Counted from the first letter of the stretch, positions 7,237 to 14,502 are shown. The stretch is DNA of 64,000 bases from Variovorax guangxiensis (GCF_003952165.1 NZ_RXFT01000006.1:248001-312000); one strand, 5' to 3'. Numbers and translations: made by a program. The notes: a model not told the origin generated them from the sequence alone.

Positions 7237-8367
7237 CTATTTTGGCTCCTTCTTCGGCGCCGCGATCCGCACCTTCTTGCCGACTTTGTGGCGGATGTAC
7301 TTCGAGGTCATCGCCTCGGTCGAGTGGCCCAGCAGGGTCTGCGCATCCTTGATGCCCGCCGACTCGTCGGTGTCCGTGGCCGCCTTTGCGCGCAGGTCAC
7401 GAAACTGGAACGTGGCGATGTCGATTCCTGCGCTCTTCCTGGCTTTGTCGAAGCGCTTGCGCAGCATGGCCGCTGTCATCGGGGCACCGCGCTCGTTCAC
7501 CAGCAGCGGGGCTGACTGCTTCGGCCTGGCTGCCTTATATGCGCGGATCTCCTCGATCAATTCTTCCAGTGCGTTCTCCACCACGATCCGCAGCTTCGCC
7601 TGGGTCTTGCCCTGGCGCACCCGCAGGTACTCGCCGCGGATGTGGTCCTCGCTCATGCCGAGCACATCGGCGGGCCGCTGGCCAGTGATGTGCGCCAGAC
7701 GCATGGCAAAGCGCAGTGGCTCACAGGCATGCTCGAGCACACGCTTCAGCATGTCGTCATCGACGTAGGCATCCCGAGCCGTCTCGCGGAACCCCTTGAT
7801 GCCGGCGCACGGGTTCGGCAGCTTCGTGAAGCCGTTCGCCCGGGCATAGTTCCAGATGTGCGAGATCAGAGCCTTCTCGCGGTTGGCGCGCACCTGGCCC
7901 CACTTCGCCGGGATCGGCACAATCTTGCGGCCATTCTTAACCCGCTCGGCATTCAGAGCCTCGGCGATCTTCACGGCCTCTTTCACGCGCCAGTGCAGGT
8001 ACTGGTTGATGTGCTTCGGCTCGATCTTGTCGAGTGGTGCCGGCGGTGTGTTGAAGAACTTCAGGATCCACTCCAACTCCTTCTCGTTGTCCCGGCGAGT
8101 CCTGGGTGCCTTCGTCGGCAGGATGTCGCGCCGGTAGGCCTTCGCCACGGCCGCGAGCGTGCCTTCAGTGACGGGCGGCGCATAGGCTGGTTTTGGTTTG
8201 GACGCCAGTTCGCCCCAGCGTTTCACGGCCAGGGCGTAATCGGACCCCAGCGGGATTTCCTTTCGGGGCTTGCCACCGGTGTCGAGGTAGTAGTGGATGA
8301 GGTTGCCGCGCGGACGCGCGCGCATCCCCCGCGGCAGGTTGGCCCACCGCGATGGCTTACGACCCAT
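7237..8367 (-). CDS. int: Phage integrase (tyrosine recombinase)
   Basis: 376 residues from the ATG at 8367, preceded by GGAG; the longer upstream frame overlaps the neighbour and is not needed. The N-terminal AP2-like DNA-binding part (NLIHYYLDTGGKPRKEIPLGSDYALAVKRW) is followed by a core-binding domain and the catalytic domain: first Arg in HITGQRPADVLGM, second Arg in FQFRDLRAKAATD (the usual His of HxxR is Arg here, as in many phage integrases of this type), then LLGHSTEAMTSKYIR with His and the nucleophilic Tyr. It lies next to attL and is transcribed towards it. It catalyses recombination at the tRNA-Lys site. Confidence 0.96.
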   Translation of the reverse strand: MGRKPSRWANLPRGMRARPRGNLIHYYLDTGGKPRKEIPLGSDYALAVKRWGELASKPKPAYAPPVTEGTLAAVAKAYRRDILPTKAPRTRRDNEKELEWILKFFNTPPAPLDKIEPKHINQYLHWRVKEAVKIAEALNAERVKNGRKIVPIPAKWGQVRANREKALISHIWNYARANGFTKLPNPCAGIKGFRETARDAYVDDDMLKRVLEHACEPLRFAMRLAHITGQRPADVLGMSEDHIRGEYLRVRQGKTQAKLRIVVENALEELIEEIRAYKAARPKQSAPLLVNERGAPMTAAMLRKRFDKARKSAGIDIATFQFRDLRAKAATDTDESAGIKDAQTLLGHSTEAMTSKYIRHKVGKKVRIAAPKKEPK

Positions 8368-8369
8368 GC

Positions 8370-8585
8370 TCAAGCTCCGATCAATCCGGGCGTCCACCCG
8401 TCGTCGTCTGGAGTTTCGTCTGCTCGGCCTTCGACGGCTGAGCGGGTGACAACAGGGTGGCCGGTGGCGCTCACGCGGAACGGCAAACCTTGGCCACGTA
8501 GCCACTCGATCTGCTTCGACTTGATCTTGAAGCCGGTGAGCTTCGCAAGTTCAGGGTCCGTCAGGAAGAAGTCCGCTGCAGTCAC
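8370..8585 (-). CDS. DUF4224-type protein, integrase partner
   Basis: 71 residues from a GTG start that overlaps the stop of the upstream gene (GTGA). The N-terminal pattern FLTDPELAKLTGFKIKSKQIEWLRGQGLPFRVSATGHPVVTRSAV matches the small DUF4224 proteins that often sit directly upstream of phage integrases. It ends 2 bp before the integrase start, so the two are translationally coupled. A role in controlling excision is often suspected for the family but is not shown by the sequence. Confidence 0.8.
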   Translation of the reverse strand: MTAADFFLTDPELAKLTGFKIKSKQIEWLRGQGLPFRVSATGHPVVTRSAVEGRADETPDDDGWTPGLIGA

Positions 8586-8800
8586 GCGGACGCTCCACTG
8601 CGAGAGGCTTCAGCGACAACAGCTTTGACCACAGCGTTTCGGATACTGGCACGCGCGCTTACGGGAGCTGCGTTCCAGATGTCTGGAAAGTTGGCGTCGA
8701 TGTGTTCCATCACCGCGAACGCAACCAAGTCGGCGTCGATCTTGGCGACAGGTTTGGACACGAGCCGGAGCGACAGCTTGCGAGTGTTCGTGTTGGTCAT
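8582..8800 (-). CDS. Hypothetical small phage protein
   Basis: 72 residues (MTNTNTRKLSLRLVSKPVAKIDADLVAFAVMEHIDANFPDIWNAAPVSARASIRNAVVKAVVAEASRSGASA), mainly helical and soluble. It overlaps both its upstream neighbour (8797-9189) and its downstream neighbour by 4 bp, so it is part of the leftward early operon. No family recognised. Confidence 0.7.
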   Translation of the reverse strand: MTNTNTRKLSLRLVSKPVAKIDADLVAFAVMEHIDANFPDIWNAAPVSARASIRNAVVKAVVAEASRSGASA

Positions 8801-9189
8801 GCCGCCACCTGACTAGCTCGAACAGCTTGGAAGTTGTCTGCGTCGATCTGTGCCTTTGCAACGATAACCAGCGTCTCCACCGCGTGAAGCAGTCCATCGT
8901 CCTTCACGTCCGTGTTCACGGCGTTCAGCACGCCCAAGAGGCCGGCCAGTTCGTCACTGGCTTTGTCATGTAACTCTTTCGAGTACGCGTCGACCGAGAG
9001 GGCCGAATGTGCGCGCTCTACTTTTTCGATCGCTTTCTCAATCAAACTGAGGATGCCCCAGTACAGATCGGTGCCTTCGTTGTTGGCAGCAATCTCGGCA
9101 ACGTCGTGCGCCTGCTGCATGACGTCGTGCGGATTGTGGCTATCGTGTGGCCTGGTCTTGGCCCGCGGCGTGTCGACGACGGCGCTCAT
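8797..9189 (-). CDS. Hypothetical phage protein
   Basis: 130 residues from the ATG at 9189, which overlaps the preceding stop (ATGA). A disordered, basic N-terminus is followed by a helical domain (VMQQAHDVAEIAANNEGTDLYWGILSLIEKAIEKVERAHSALS...). No catalytic motif visible. Part of the leftward operon 10244 to 7237. The function is unknown. Confidence 0.7.
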   Translation of the reverse strand: MSAVVDTPRAKTRPHDSHNPHDVMQQAHDVAEIAANNEGTDLYWGILSLIEKAIEKVERAHSALSVDAYSKELHDKASDELAGLLGVLNAVNTDVKDDGLLHAVETLVIVAKAQIDADNFQAVRASQVAA

Positions 9190-10244
9190 CCTGCACCGCC
9201 TTCCCGGGCCGTTTTCTTCGCCGCTCGAGCAGCGCGCATGCGTTCGACAAAGTCCGCCCTGGATGCGGCTTGGTGCTCGTCCCACTCGGCAGCCGTTCGC
9301 TCCCAGCGCTGAACACGCCCGAGCAGCCACCCTTTGCTGACGACGCTGCAACCGAGCTGGAAAACCGCTTCAATGATCTCGACGAATTCGCTCGCTGCAT
9401 GTCCGCTGCCATTGTTGAATCCGAGATCGTCCCACTGGCCACTCTTGAAGATTTCTTCGAGCATCGCTGCAAATGCTGGACGCTTGATCTTGTGGTTGAG
9501 GTTGAAATCGATCAGTTGCAGGGCACGGATAGCGCCCTCTGCACGGCCGGCATAGTAGTTCGCGCGATGAGCTGGGAAAAAGTGTCCTCGCATCTCCGGA
9601 ATCCTTTTTCTCGGGGCCAACACCTGGTCGTAGAACTGGAAAGGCAGAGCTCCACGAAAGCGCACAGTGTTGGCATCGATTGGAACGCCGACTTCGTGTA
9701 TCTCGTCCCAGCGCCGGCGCATGATCGAGTCGATGTGTTCGCCGATAGCAGCAATTTCCGCTGCGGCCAGTTCTCGGCCCAATCCGTCGGCGATGTAGCC
9801 GTCGAGCTGCTGGCTGAAGTCGGTGAGTGTGCCGACCAGGCGGCCGCCAGCTTGAAGTTCGACTGGGCATCGCTCCGGGTCGCAGTGGATCGCGATCGCC
9901 TTGAGTTCACCCACTGCGGCAGTGAAGCCGTTCCATCTGACGTAGGCGATTCCAATGCCGGTGTCCACATCAGCCAGAGCGAGTCCGCCCCCGTTCTTGC
10001 ACAGAGAGAAGCCTGTGTTTCTGGCTACTTCGTTGTGGTCTGCGGCGAAGTAAGGCTGCCTGGGCAGCACCTGCAGTTCGATGAACAAGGGGCTCGCAGG
10101 ATCGACGCTGTCCTTGCGGAACACCGGCCTGCCATGGGCAGGATCGAAGTTGCTTTCGGCGATACGTTCGGTTGCGGCGACAGGTGTCGCGGCTTTGGCA
10201 ACAGGAGTTGCTGTTTTACGTGAGGGCGTGCTAACATTTCCCAT
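9186..10244 (-). CDS. Hypothetical phage protein, leftward operon
   Basis: 352 residues. A low-complexity Thr/Ala/Pro/Lys N-terminus (about residues 1-28) is followed by a mixed alpha/beta region (SPLFIELQVLPRQPYFAADHNEVARNTGFSLCKNGGGLALADVDTGIGIAYVRWNG...) and a helical C-terminal half ending in a basic tail. No domain was recognised. Ribosome binding site GAGGA precedes the ATG. It is the first gene of the tightly overlapped run that leads to the integrase. A 20-bp leader motif upstream (10258-10277) recurs before the antirepressor gene. Confidence 0.7.
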   Translation of the reverse strand: MGNVSTPSRKTATPVAKAATPVAATERIAESNFDPAHGRPVFRKDSVDPASPLFIELQVLPRQPYFAADHNEVARNTGFSLCKNGGGLALADVDTGIGIAYVRWNGFTAAVGELKAIAIHCDPERCPVELQAGGRLVGTLTDFSQQLDGYIADGLGRELAAAEIAAIGEHIDSIMRRRWDEIHEVGVPIDANTVRFRGALPFQFYDQVLAPRKRIPEMRGHFFPAHRANYYAGRAEGAIRALQLIDFNLNHKIKRPAFAAMLEEIFKSGQWDDLGFNNGSGHAASEFVEIIEAVFQLGCSVVSKGWLLGRVQRWERTAAEWDEHQAASRADFVERMRAARAAKKTAREGGAG

Positions 10245-10278
10245 GATTTGGGTTCCTCGTTAGGGTTCTCGGGTCACA

Positions 10279-10310
10279 GAAGCCCCAACGGTTGCCGCCG
10301 TCGGGGCTTC
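10279..10310. terminator. Hairpin between antirepressor and 9186-10244
   Basis: The stem GAAGCCCC-A-ACGG / CCGT-C-GGGGCTTC is followed on the plus strand by GCCTTTT and on the minus strand by GTGACCC with no T run. Genes on both sides run leftward, so it may act as an attenuator or partial terminator in the leftward transcript, or block rightward antisense transcription. Confidence 0.5.
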
Positions 10311-10323
10311 GCCTTTTATGAGC

Positions 10324-11013
10324 CTAGTTCGTGGTGGCTGCCTGGAGTACCTCCTGCAGGATGGACTCGTGATAGCTGTGCACGGTCCCGAAGCGTGGAT
10401 CGCGAACGTCGCCGATGACCAGGCCCTTTTCGCGTGAGAGAGCAGCGCACTTTCGACCAAGATTCGCCGCGGTGCGCGCATCCACAGGGCGCCCGATCAA
10501 GTTCGAGTACCCCAGTACCGTGAAGTGCTTGTTCTCGGGCTGCGTGCGAGCCTCAATGACCGCCACGTTTTCCTGCAGGCGCGCCAGTTCGGTGGCTTGG
10601 CGGACTTGCTCCTGCTCGAGCTCGTCTTGCCGGACGAGCGCTTCGATTAGGGCTGCGGTACGTGGATCGCGCACGGCGGGCAGCGTGGCACCCTTAGCGC
10701 GGCGTTCGCACTCCAGGAAGTACTCCCGTACCTCGCGGCCCTTGGCCGTGCCTGAGAGCATGCCGATGTGCTTGCCGGCTTCGACCGTGAAGCAGTATTC
10801 AGTGGACGGGCGGCCGCCGGCGAGGTTTCCGCCCTTTTGGGCGAGAACCACATAGTCGCTGTTTTCGACGAAGCCGCCGCGCTTGATCTGGGCCTTCGCC
10901 CAGTTGGTGTAGTCCTTGCCGATGCCGAGTTCTCGGTGCAGGTCACGGCCGTTGACAGTGGGCTTGAGCTCGTTGCCGAGTTGGCGCGAGTTGATGGCGA
11001 TATTGATGGTCAC
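10324..11013 (-). CDS. AntA/AntB-type phage antirepressor
   Basis: 229 residues from a GTG start. The N-terminal domain (VNGRDLHRELGIGKDYTNWAKAQIKRGGFVENSDYVVLAQKGGNLAGGRPSTEYCFTVEAGKHIGMLSGTAKGREVREYFLECERR) matches the AntA/AntB antirepressor family. A coiled-coil-like linker (EALVRQDELEQEQVRQATELARLQENVAVIEAR) leads to a C-terminal domain of about 75 residues that may be DNA-binding. Such proteins inactivate the phage repressor. Because the CI-like repressor here has no cleavable domain, this is the best candidate for the induction trigger. Its neighbour is an Arc-like gene (15-bp gap). Confidence 0.85.
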   Translation of the reverse strand: MTINIAINSRQLGNELKPTVNGRDLHRELGIGKDYTNWAKAQIKRGGFVENSDYVVLAQKGGNLAGGRPSTEYCFTVEAGKHIGMLSGTAKGREVREYFLECERRAKGATLPAVRDPRTAALIEALVRQDELEQEQVRQATELARLQENVAVIEARTQPENKHFTVLGYSNLIGRPVDARTAANLGRKCAALSREKGLVIGDVRDPRFGTVHSYHESILQEVLQAATTN

Positions 11014-11028
11014 GTTAGGGTTCCCGGG

Positions 11029-11214
11029 TTACTTGCTAGGTTGCTGGGCCGCGAGTTGCCGCTCGCGGGATTCTTCAAGACGAAAAACGATCTCGTTGCC
11101 TAGGGTGCGCCGGTTATCGATTGCCTGGTGCTTGAGCCAGTCGCGCAACTCGGTAGGAAGCCGGATCGGAGTGACGGAGGGAAGTTGCGATTGGGCTTTC
11201 ATGGGTGATGTCAT
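11029..11214 (-). CDS. Arc/MetJ-type ribbon-helix-helix protein
   Basis: 61 residues. The segment VTPIRLPTELRDWLKHQAIDNRRTLGNEIVFRLEESRE is a clear Arc-like ribbon-helix-helix. An internal ATG at 11202 is a possible alternative start. Directly upstream of the antirepressor gene and divergent from a second RHH gene, an arrangement like the Arc/Mnt/Ant immunity region of P22, where Arc represses the antirepressor. That parallel is inference from gene order and families. Confidence 0.82.
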   Translation of the reverse strand: MTSPMKAQSQLPSVTPIRLPTELRDWLKHQAIDNRRTLGNEIVFRLEESRERQLAAQQPSK

Positions 11215-11280
11215 TTTCTGTGTGTTGTGAGTAATGCTATTTTGACTTGTGTCTCATCGCAAGTGTTTTTTGTTGTGAAG

Positions 11281-11308
11281 TTGATTCATTCATCGCGCAA
11301 GCTAGAAT
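11281..11308 (+). promoter_or_regulatory. Promoter of the RHH gene 11334-11954
   Basis: TTGATT (11281-11286), 16-bp spacer and TAGAAT (11303-11308) in an AT-rich 119-bp region between two divergent ribbon-helix-helix genes. AGGA lies 5 bp before the ATG at 11334. Both RHH proteins are obvious candidates to bind here. Confidence 0.55.
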
Positions 11309-11333
11309 TAGTTGAACTGTTGACAGGACTGCT

Positions 11334-11954
11334 ATGAGTGACGAACCCAAACGCAGAGGAGGAGGCGCTAAGCCATCGCGGACGGAAACCGTGACGGTGC
11401 GTCTTGACCCCAAGCTGCGATACCTTGCGGAGATTGCTGCGCGCAAGCAGCGGCGCACCCTGTCGAGCTACGTGGAATGGGCTGTCGAGAAAAGCCTGGA
11501 GGACGTCAAGCTGTACGAGGGTTCGGGCTACAACGGGGACGAGTCCACCACAGTGGCTGAAGCAGCTACTCTGTTGTGGGATGTCGACGAGGCCGAGCGA
11601 TTCGTAAAGCTGGCGATCCGATACCCTGAGCTTTTGACCCACGAGGAACAGGAGCGCTGGAAGATGCTGCATGACGCGGCACTCCTGCACCCAGCCAGAG
11701 GTAGAAATTCGAGGAGCGGGGAAGTCGTGTGGAACTGGGCCACACTGGAAGACCGCGTTTTGCCGGACCTGCGGCGCTACTGGTCGGACTTGCTTGAAGC
11801 GCAAAACGCTGGCCCGCTTGGTCGAGCAGCGTGGGTTCGAAAAATCAACGAGGAGCTTGAAGCGCGAGGGGTGACTTTTTCCTATGCCACGCCTAAGACT
11901 CCTCCGAAGTCGAGCAGCGGCTTCGACGACATGGACGCGGATATCCCTTTTTGA
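11334..11954 (+). CDS. Ribbon-helix-helix domain protein
   Basis: 206 residues. The N-terminal segment (ETVTVRLDPKLRYLAEIAARKQRRTLSSYVEWAVEKSL, about residues 17-54) is a CopG/Arc-like ribbon-helix-helix. The remaining 150 residues are helical, Trp/Glu-rich and unrecognised. It ends in an acidic DDMDADIPF tail like that of single-stranded DNA-binding proteins, though no OB fold was recognised. It is encoded opposite to its neighbours, divergent from the Arc-like gene, and may act as a second regulator of the immunity region. Confidence 0.7.
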   Translation: MSDEPKRRGGGAKPSRTETVTVRLDPKLRYLAEIAARKQRRTLSSYVEWAVEKSLEDVKLYEGSGYNGDESTTVAEAATLLWDVDEAERFVKLAIRYPELLTHEEQERWKMLHDAALLHPARGRNSRSGEVVWNWATLEDRVLPDLRRYWSDLLEAQNAGPLGRAAWVRKINEELEARGVTFSYATPKTPPKSSSGFDDMDADIPF

Positions 11955-11965
11955 GTGGTCGCCGG

Positions 11966-12427
11966 TCACGCCATCACCTCACGCGTTTCGGCGATCCCGA
12001 GAGCCTTGCGCCGGGACTGAAGCAACCGGTCGTAATGGGCGAGGGCTGCCTGATGGTCATTCCCATATTCGGCGACGACGACCCCCTCCGAGCAAACCCA
12101 ATAAGGCGCACTGAACGCGCAAGCCACAGAAATCGGCGTGCCATCGCGTTTGGTGACCGGGGCGCCCAACGAAATGCGCGTCGTTCCCGCGGCTTGCTGG
12201 TCCGCTGAGCGCTTGCTCTGTGCGATCAACTCGCGCGCTTCGTGCGGTTCGATCTTGTTGAGTCCGTGGTGCGGCACGAATTCGTAGAACGTCCCTTTGC
12301 TGGGGCTGGCCAGCACATAGGCGTCCGGTTTGAAGTCGCCGGGTGTCGGGATCTTGGCGATCACCGTAAGGGCCAGGAAGCCCACCTTGACGGTGGCTCC
12401 GATAGTCCAGTCTTGCTTTGCTTTCAT
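11966..12427 (-). CDS. Early protein under repressor-type operators
   Basis: 153 residues from the ATG at 12427, chosen for the ideal AAGGAG six bases upstream. The protein (MKAKQDWTIGATVKVGFLALTVIAKIPTPGDFKPDAYVLASPSKGTFYEFVPHHGLNKIEPHEARELI...) has a beta-rich N-terminus and a helical C-terminus with DHQAALAHYDRLLQSRRKALG. No family recognised. Its promoter carries the same pair of operator sites, in the same geometry, as the cro-like promoter. It should therefore be silent in the lysogen and expressed immediately on induction, like genes of the lambda pL operon. Confidence 0.75.
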   Translation of the reverse strand: MKAKQDWTIGATVKVGFLALTVIAKIPTPGDFKPDAYVLASPSKGTFYEFVPHHGLNKIEPHEARELIAQSKRSADQQAAGTTRISLGAPVTKRDGTPISVACAFSAPYWVCSEGVVVAEYGNDHQAALAHYDRLLQSRRKALGIAETREVMA

Positions 12428-12451
12428 GCCGATCTCCTTGAAGATCTGCAA

Positions 12452-12493
12452 AGAATAGCAATACTTTACTCAAAGCACAAGCAAAACTTTACT
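12452..12493 (-). promoter_or_regulatory. pL-like promoter with two repressor operator copies
   Basis: On the minus strand TTGTGC (12475-12480) and an extended -10 TGC-TATTCT (12452-12457) are 17 bp apart. Two 14-bp sites, AGCAATACTTTACT (12457-12470) and AGCAAAACTTTACT (12480-12493), are each one mismatch from the reverse complement of the sites at the CI/Cro promoter. Their centre spacing is 23 bp in both places. Confidence 0.75.
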
Positions 12494-12544
12494 CATAAGG
12501 TGGCGCCCGCGAGTGGCAAGGGATTGGTCGCGCTGACGCAGGCC

Positions 12545-12570
12545 GCAAAAAAGCCCGCGGGCTGCGGGCT
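12545..12570 (-). terminator. Terminator of the toxin/antitoxin operon
   Basis: On the minus strand AGCCCGC-AGCCC-GCGGGCT is followed by TTTTTTG. It lies about 20 bp after the stop of 12592-12984 and closes the three-gene leftward operon. Confidence 0.8.
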
Positions 12571-12591
12571 GAACAACGCCATGGTAGCTTT

Positions 12592-12984
12592 TCAGGACTT
12601 CTGCTCGAGAGTTCCGTTGGGCTGCATCGAGCGCAGAATGTTCGCAAATCTCTGTGCCGTTTCTTGGGCAATGCCTGGTTGAGTGAGATCCTTTACCAGC
12701 TGGCGTGACAGGTCCAAGAGCGTCGAAGTTGGAATCACTACTACACCGACTGGCCGAAGTCCTGAAGCCCCATTCCCAGTCTCCTGTCCCAGAATCAACT
12801 TGGTGGTGTGAATGCCGTACACAGCATCCATCACCAAGTCCGCATAGATCAGGGGCACGCCATCTGGGATGCGGGAACGTAGAGGATCTCGCTGCTGGGG
12901 GGAGGGACGCTTTGACTTCGTGTCTTTCTTTGGTGCAGGGGATTGAGTTGCTTGGGCCGAAGCCTTCTTTCTGGTTGTAGCCAT
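12592..12984 (-). CDS. Third gene of the toxin/antitoxin-like operon, hypothetical
   Basis: 130 residues from the ATG at 12984 (AAGGA well spaced; the ATG two codons earlier is too close to it). A basic Lys/Pro/Ser/Gln-rich N-terminus (about 35 residues) precedes an alpha/beta domain (LIYADLVMDAVYGIHTTKLILGQETGNGASGLRPVGVVVIPTSTLLDLSRQLVKDL). The latter faintly resembles DUF3467-type small proteins, but I would not rely on this. It starts 2 bp after the antitoxin stop and ends at a terminator, so all three genes are one operon. Confidence 0.7.
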   Translation of the reverse strand: MATTRKKASAQATQSPAPKKDTKSKRPSPQQRDPLRSRIPDGVPLIYADLVMDAVYGIHTTKLILGQETGNGASGLRPVGVVVIPTSTLLDLSRQLVKDLTQPGIAQETAQRFANILRSMQPNGTLEQKS

Positions 12985-12986
12985 AG

Positions 12987-13511
12987 TCATCCTTTGGCGG
13001 CTTGTGCTGCTTCTGCGGAGCGTGCGCAGAGAGTGGCGAAAGTCTCACCTTTCAACGCGGACGCGCTCACATCTCGGGTCAGGCGCGCGAAGTCAGAATA
13101 GCTCACCAGCTTCACGAAGAGCGCAAGGTCCAGAGCATGCGCGGCCTTTGAGAGGGTTGAGAGTTGGATGTCTCCGCCTTCGGTGTCCTCAAGTCTGGAA
13201 ATGGCGGATTGCTTGGTTCCCATACGTTCTGCTAGTTGCGTCTGCGTAAGGCCTTGAGCTTCGCGGTTGATACGCACCCCCCAAGCGATAAGGTTTTCAA
13301 CAGTCGCTTCCATCGCTGCACGCCTATAGTCAGGATCGTTCCATTCCGATGGCATCGGATAGTCGCACAGCGTGTTGGCGGATTCCTTCAGAAGACTAGT
13401 CAGCTTATGCGACAGGCCAGGGGCAGACGACAGTTCGTTCGTCAAATCGACCGTCAACTTCGGCGCGACATTTCCGAATCCGTTCTTCGTAATTGGCTGG
13501 TTGGTAGACAT
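12987..13511 (-). CDS. XRE-family antitoxin-like regulator
   Basis: 174 residues if started at ATG 13511; the in-frame ATG at 13355 would give a 122-residue protein without overlap to the toxin. The HTH (LIAWGVRINREAQGLTQTQLAERMGTKQSAISRLEDTEGGDIQLSTLSKAAHALD) and the preceding DPDYRRAAMEATVENL are typical of XRE antitoxins paired with Gp49/HigB-like toxins. With the longer start, 107 bp overlap the toxin gene in another frame, which is unusual. It probably neutralises the toxin and represses the operon. Confidence 0.8.
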   Translation of the reverse strand: MSTNQPITKNGFGNVAPKLTVDLTNELSSAPGLSHKLTSLLKESANTLCDYPMPSEWNDPDYRRAAMEATVENLIAWGVRINREAQGLTQTQLAERMGTKQSAISRLEDTEGGDIQLSTLSKAAHALDLALFVKLVSYSDFARLTRDVSASALKGETFATLCARSAEAAQAAKG

Positions 13512-13896
13512 TGTCTTTCTCGAAGCCTTCAAAGCATATCACGTATGCGTGATGTTCAAGGTCGTGGTAGCCGAACAACCTATGTTGAGCACCGTTTTCG
13601 TCCTTGAACCGTATCACGTAAAGGTTATCTCCCAAAGGGCTCGCTTCCGGCCGTTCCCATTGAGTGGCTGGCTTGTCTCGTAGGAACTTCATGTTCACAT
13701 CGCGACGCGCTCGTGCCTTGGCCGACAGTCCCTTGTCCCATTTCTCGTGGTCGTTTCTGCCATTCGCGGTAAGCCAAAGCCGAAACTCCCAGACAGTAAA
13801 AGTGGGCTTCACTGAGCCCTGGAGCAGCCTTTCAAAGTCGCTGAGCGGGGCGGAAGCGGGAGCGGCGTTCGCTTTCGGACGCGAATTGCGGCCCAT
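13405..13896 (-). CDS. Gp49/HigB-like toxin candidate
   Basis: 163 residues from the ATG at 13896. The C-terminal two thirds (LSAKARARRDVNMKFLRDKPATQWERPEASPLGDNLYVIRFKDENGAQHRLFGYHDLEHHAYVICFEGFEKDNVYQPANYEERIRKCRAEVDG) resembles the RelE-fold phage-derived Gp49-like/HigB mRNA interferases: a beta-strand pair, Arg/His residues, then a helix. The N-terminal extension is disordered and basic. It is transcribed just ahead of the XRE antitoxin, the order found in HigBA-type pairs. Toxicity is inferred from family and context. Confidence 0.72.
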   Translation of the reverse strand: MGRNSRPKANAAPASAPLSDFERLLQGSVKPTFTVWEFRLWLTANGRNDHEKWDKGLSAKARARRDVNMKFLRDKPATQWERPEASPLGDNLYVIRFKDENGAQHRLFGYHDLEHHAYVICFEGFEKDNVYQPANYEERIRKCRAEVDGRFDERTVVCPWPVA

Positions 13897-14042
13897 GTCA
13901 ACATCCCCTCTTTCCATGCGTCGGAGGCGCGACGATCCCGATCACATGCAGAAAGTTGACGTCTTGCTCACGATTCACCTTTGCAATCCCCGCAACTGGG
14001 GATGCGCGCTCATCTCTCAACGATCTGCGGGCGAACAAGCTC

Positions 14043-14429
14043 TCACGCATCTTCGGAACGTGTAGCCTTGTGCAGTATTCTGGCCTGCTCGAGCAGCGCT
14101 TCCTGGGCTTTGGCAGGCATCCCGCGGAAGAGTGCACTCAGTTCCAGCACGAACTTTTCCACGCTTGCATCACGCTCTGATGCTTCCGGGATCAACATTT
14201 CCCAGGGCTCGACGCCCAACGCGTCAGCGATCATTGCCATCTCGGTTAGCTTCGCCGAAGGCTCTTTGCCTTTCGCTCCAGCCTCGCGCTCCTTGGGATT
14301 GAGGTAGTTGCCCACCGATCGCTGGGCGATTCCCGCGCGCTTCCCAAGGGCCAATTGCGACAGGCCGGCGGCATCCATCCTTCGGCGCAGATTGGCCGCG
14401 AAAACAGTATTGATGGAGATTTTTCCCAT
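14043..14429 (-). CDS. CI-like phage repressor (XRE, no peptidase domain)
   Basis: 128 residues from the ATG at 14429. The N-terminal HTH (NTVFAANLRRRMDAAGLSQLALGKRAGIAQRSVGNYLNPKEREAG...AKLTEMAMIADALGVEPWEMLIP, about residues 8-82) is followed by a short helical tail (VEKFVLELSALFRGMPAKAQEALLEQARIL). There is no S24/LexA-type peptidase, so RecA-driven self-cleavage is not expected. Divergent from the cro-like gene with two palindromic operators between them: this is the lysogeny switch. An antirepressor is encoded at 10324-11013. Confidence 0.88.
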   Translation of the reverse strand: MGKISINTVFAANLRRRMDAAGLSQLALGKRAGIAQRSVGNYLNPKEREAGAKGKEPSAKLTEMAMIADALGVEPWEMLIPEASERDASVEKFVLELSALFRGMPAKAQEALLEQARILHKATRSEDA

Positions 14430-14454
14430 TGAACAGAGTCTGGCTGGCGCGGTA

Positions 14455-14496
14455 AGCAAAGTATTGCTTGAATGACCAGCAAAGTTTTGCTATGTT
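14455..14496 (+). promoter_or_regulatory. Switch promoter with two operators (pR-like)
   Basis: Operators AAGCAA-AGTA-TTGCTT (14454-14469) and AGCAA-AGTT-TTGCT (14478-14491) are palindromic, with centres 23 bp apart. The promoter TTGAAT (14468-14473), 17 bp, TATGTT (14491-14496) with an extended TGC lies across them; the second operator fills the spacer. Transcription would start at about 14503, which is the first base of the cro-like ATG. Confidence 0.82.
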
Positions 14497-14502
14497 CTGG
14501 GC

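Noticed and set aside
8370..8505. Longer integrase start at 8505 (46 extra residues)
   Set aside because: The extension is Arg/Pro-rich, overlaps the DUF4224 gene almost entirely, and ATG 8367 has a good ribosome binding site and 2-bp coupling.
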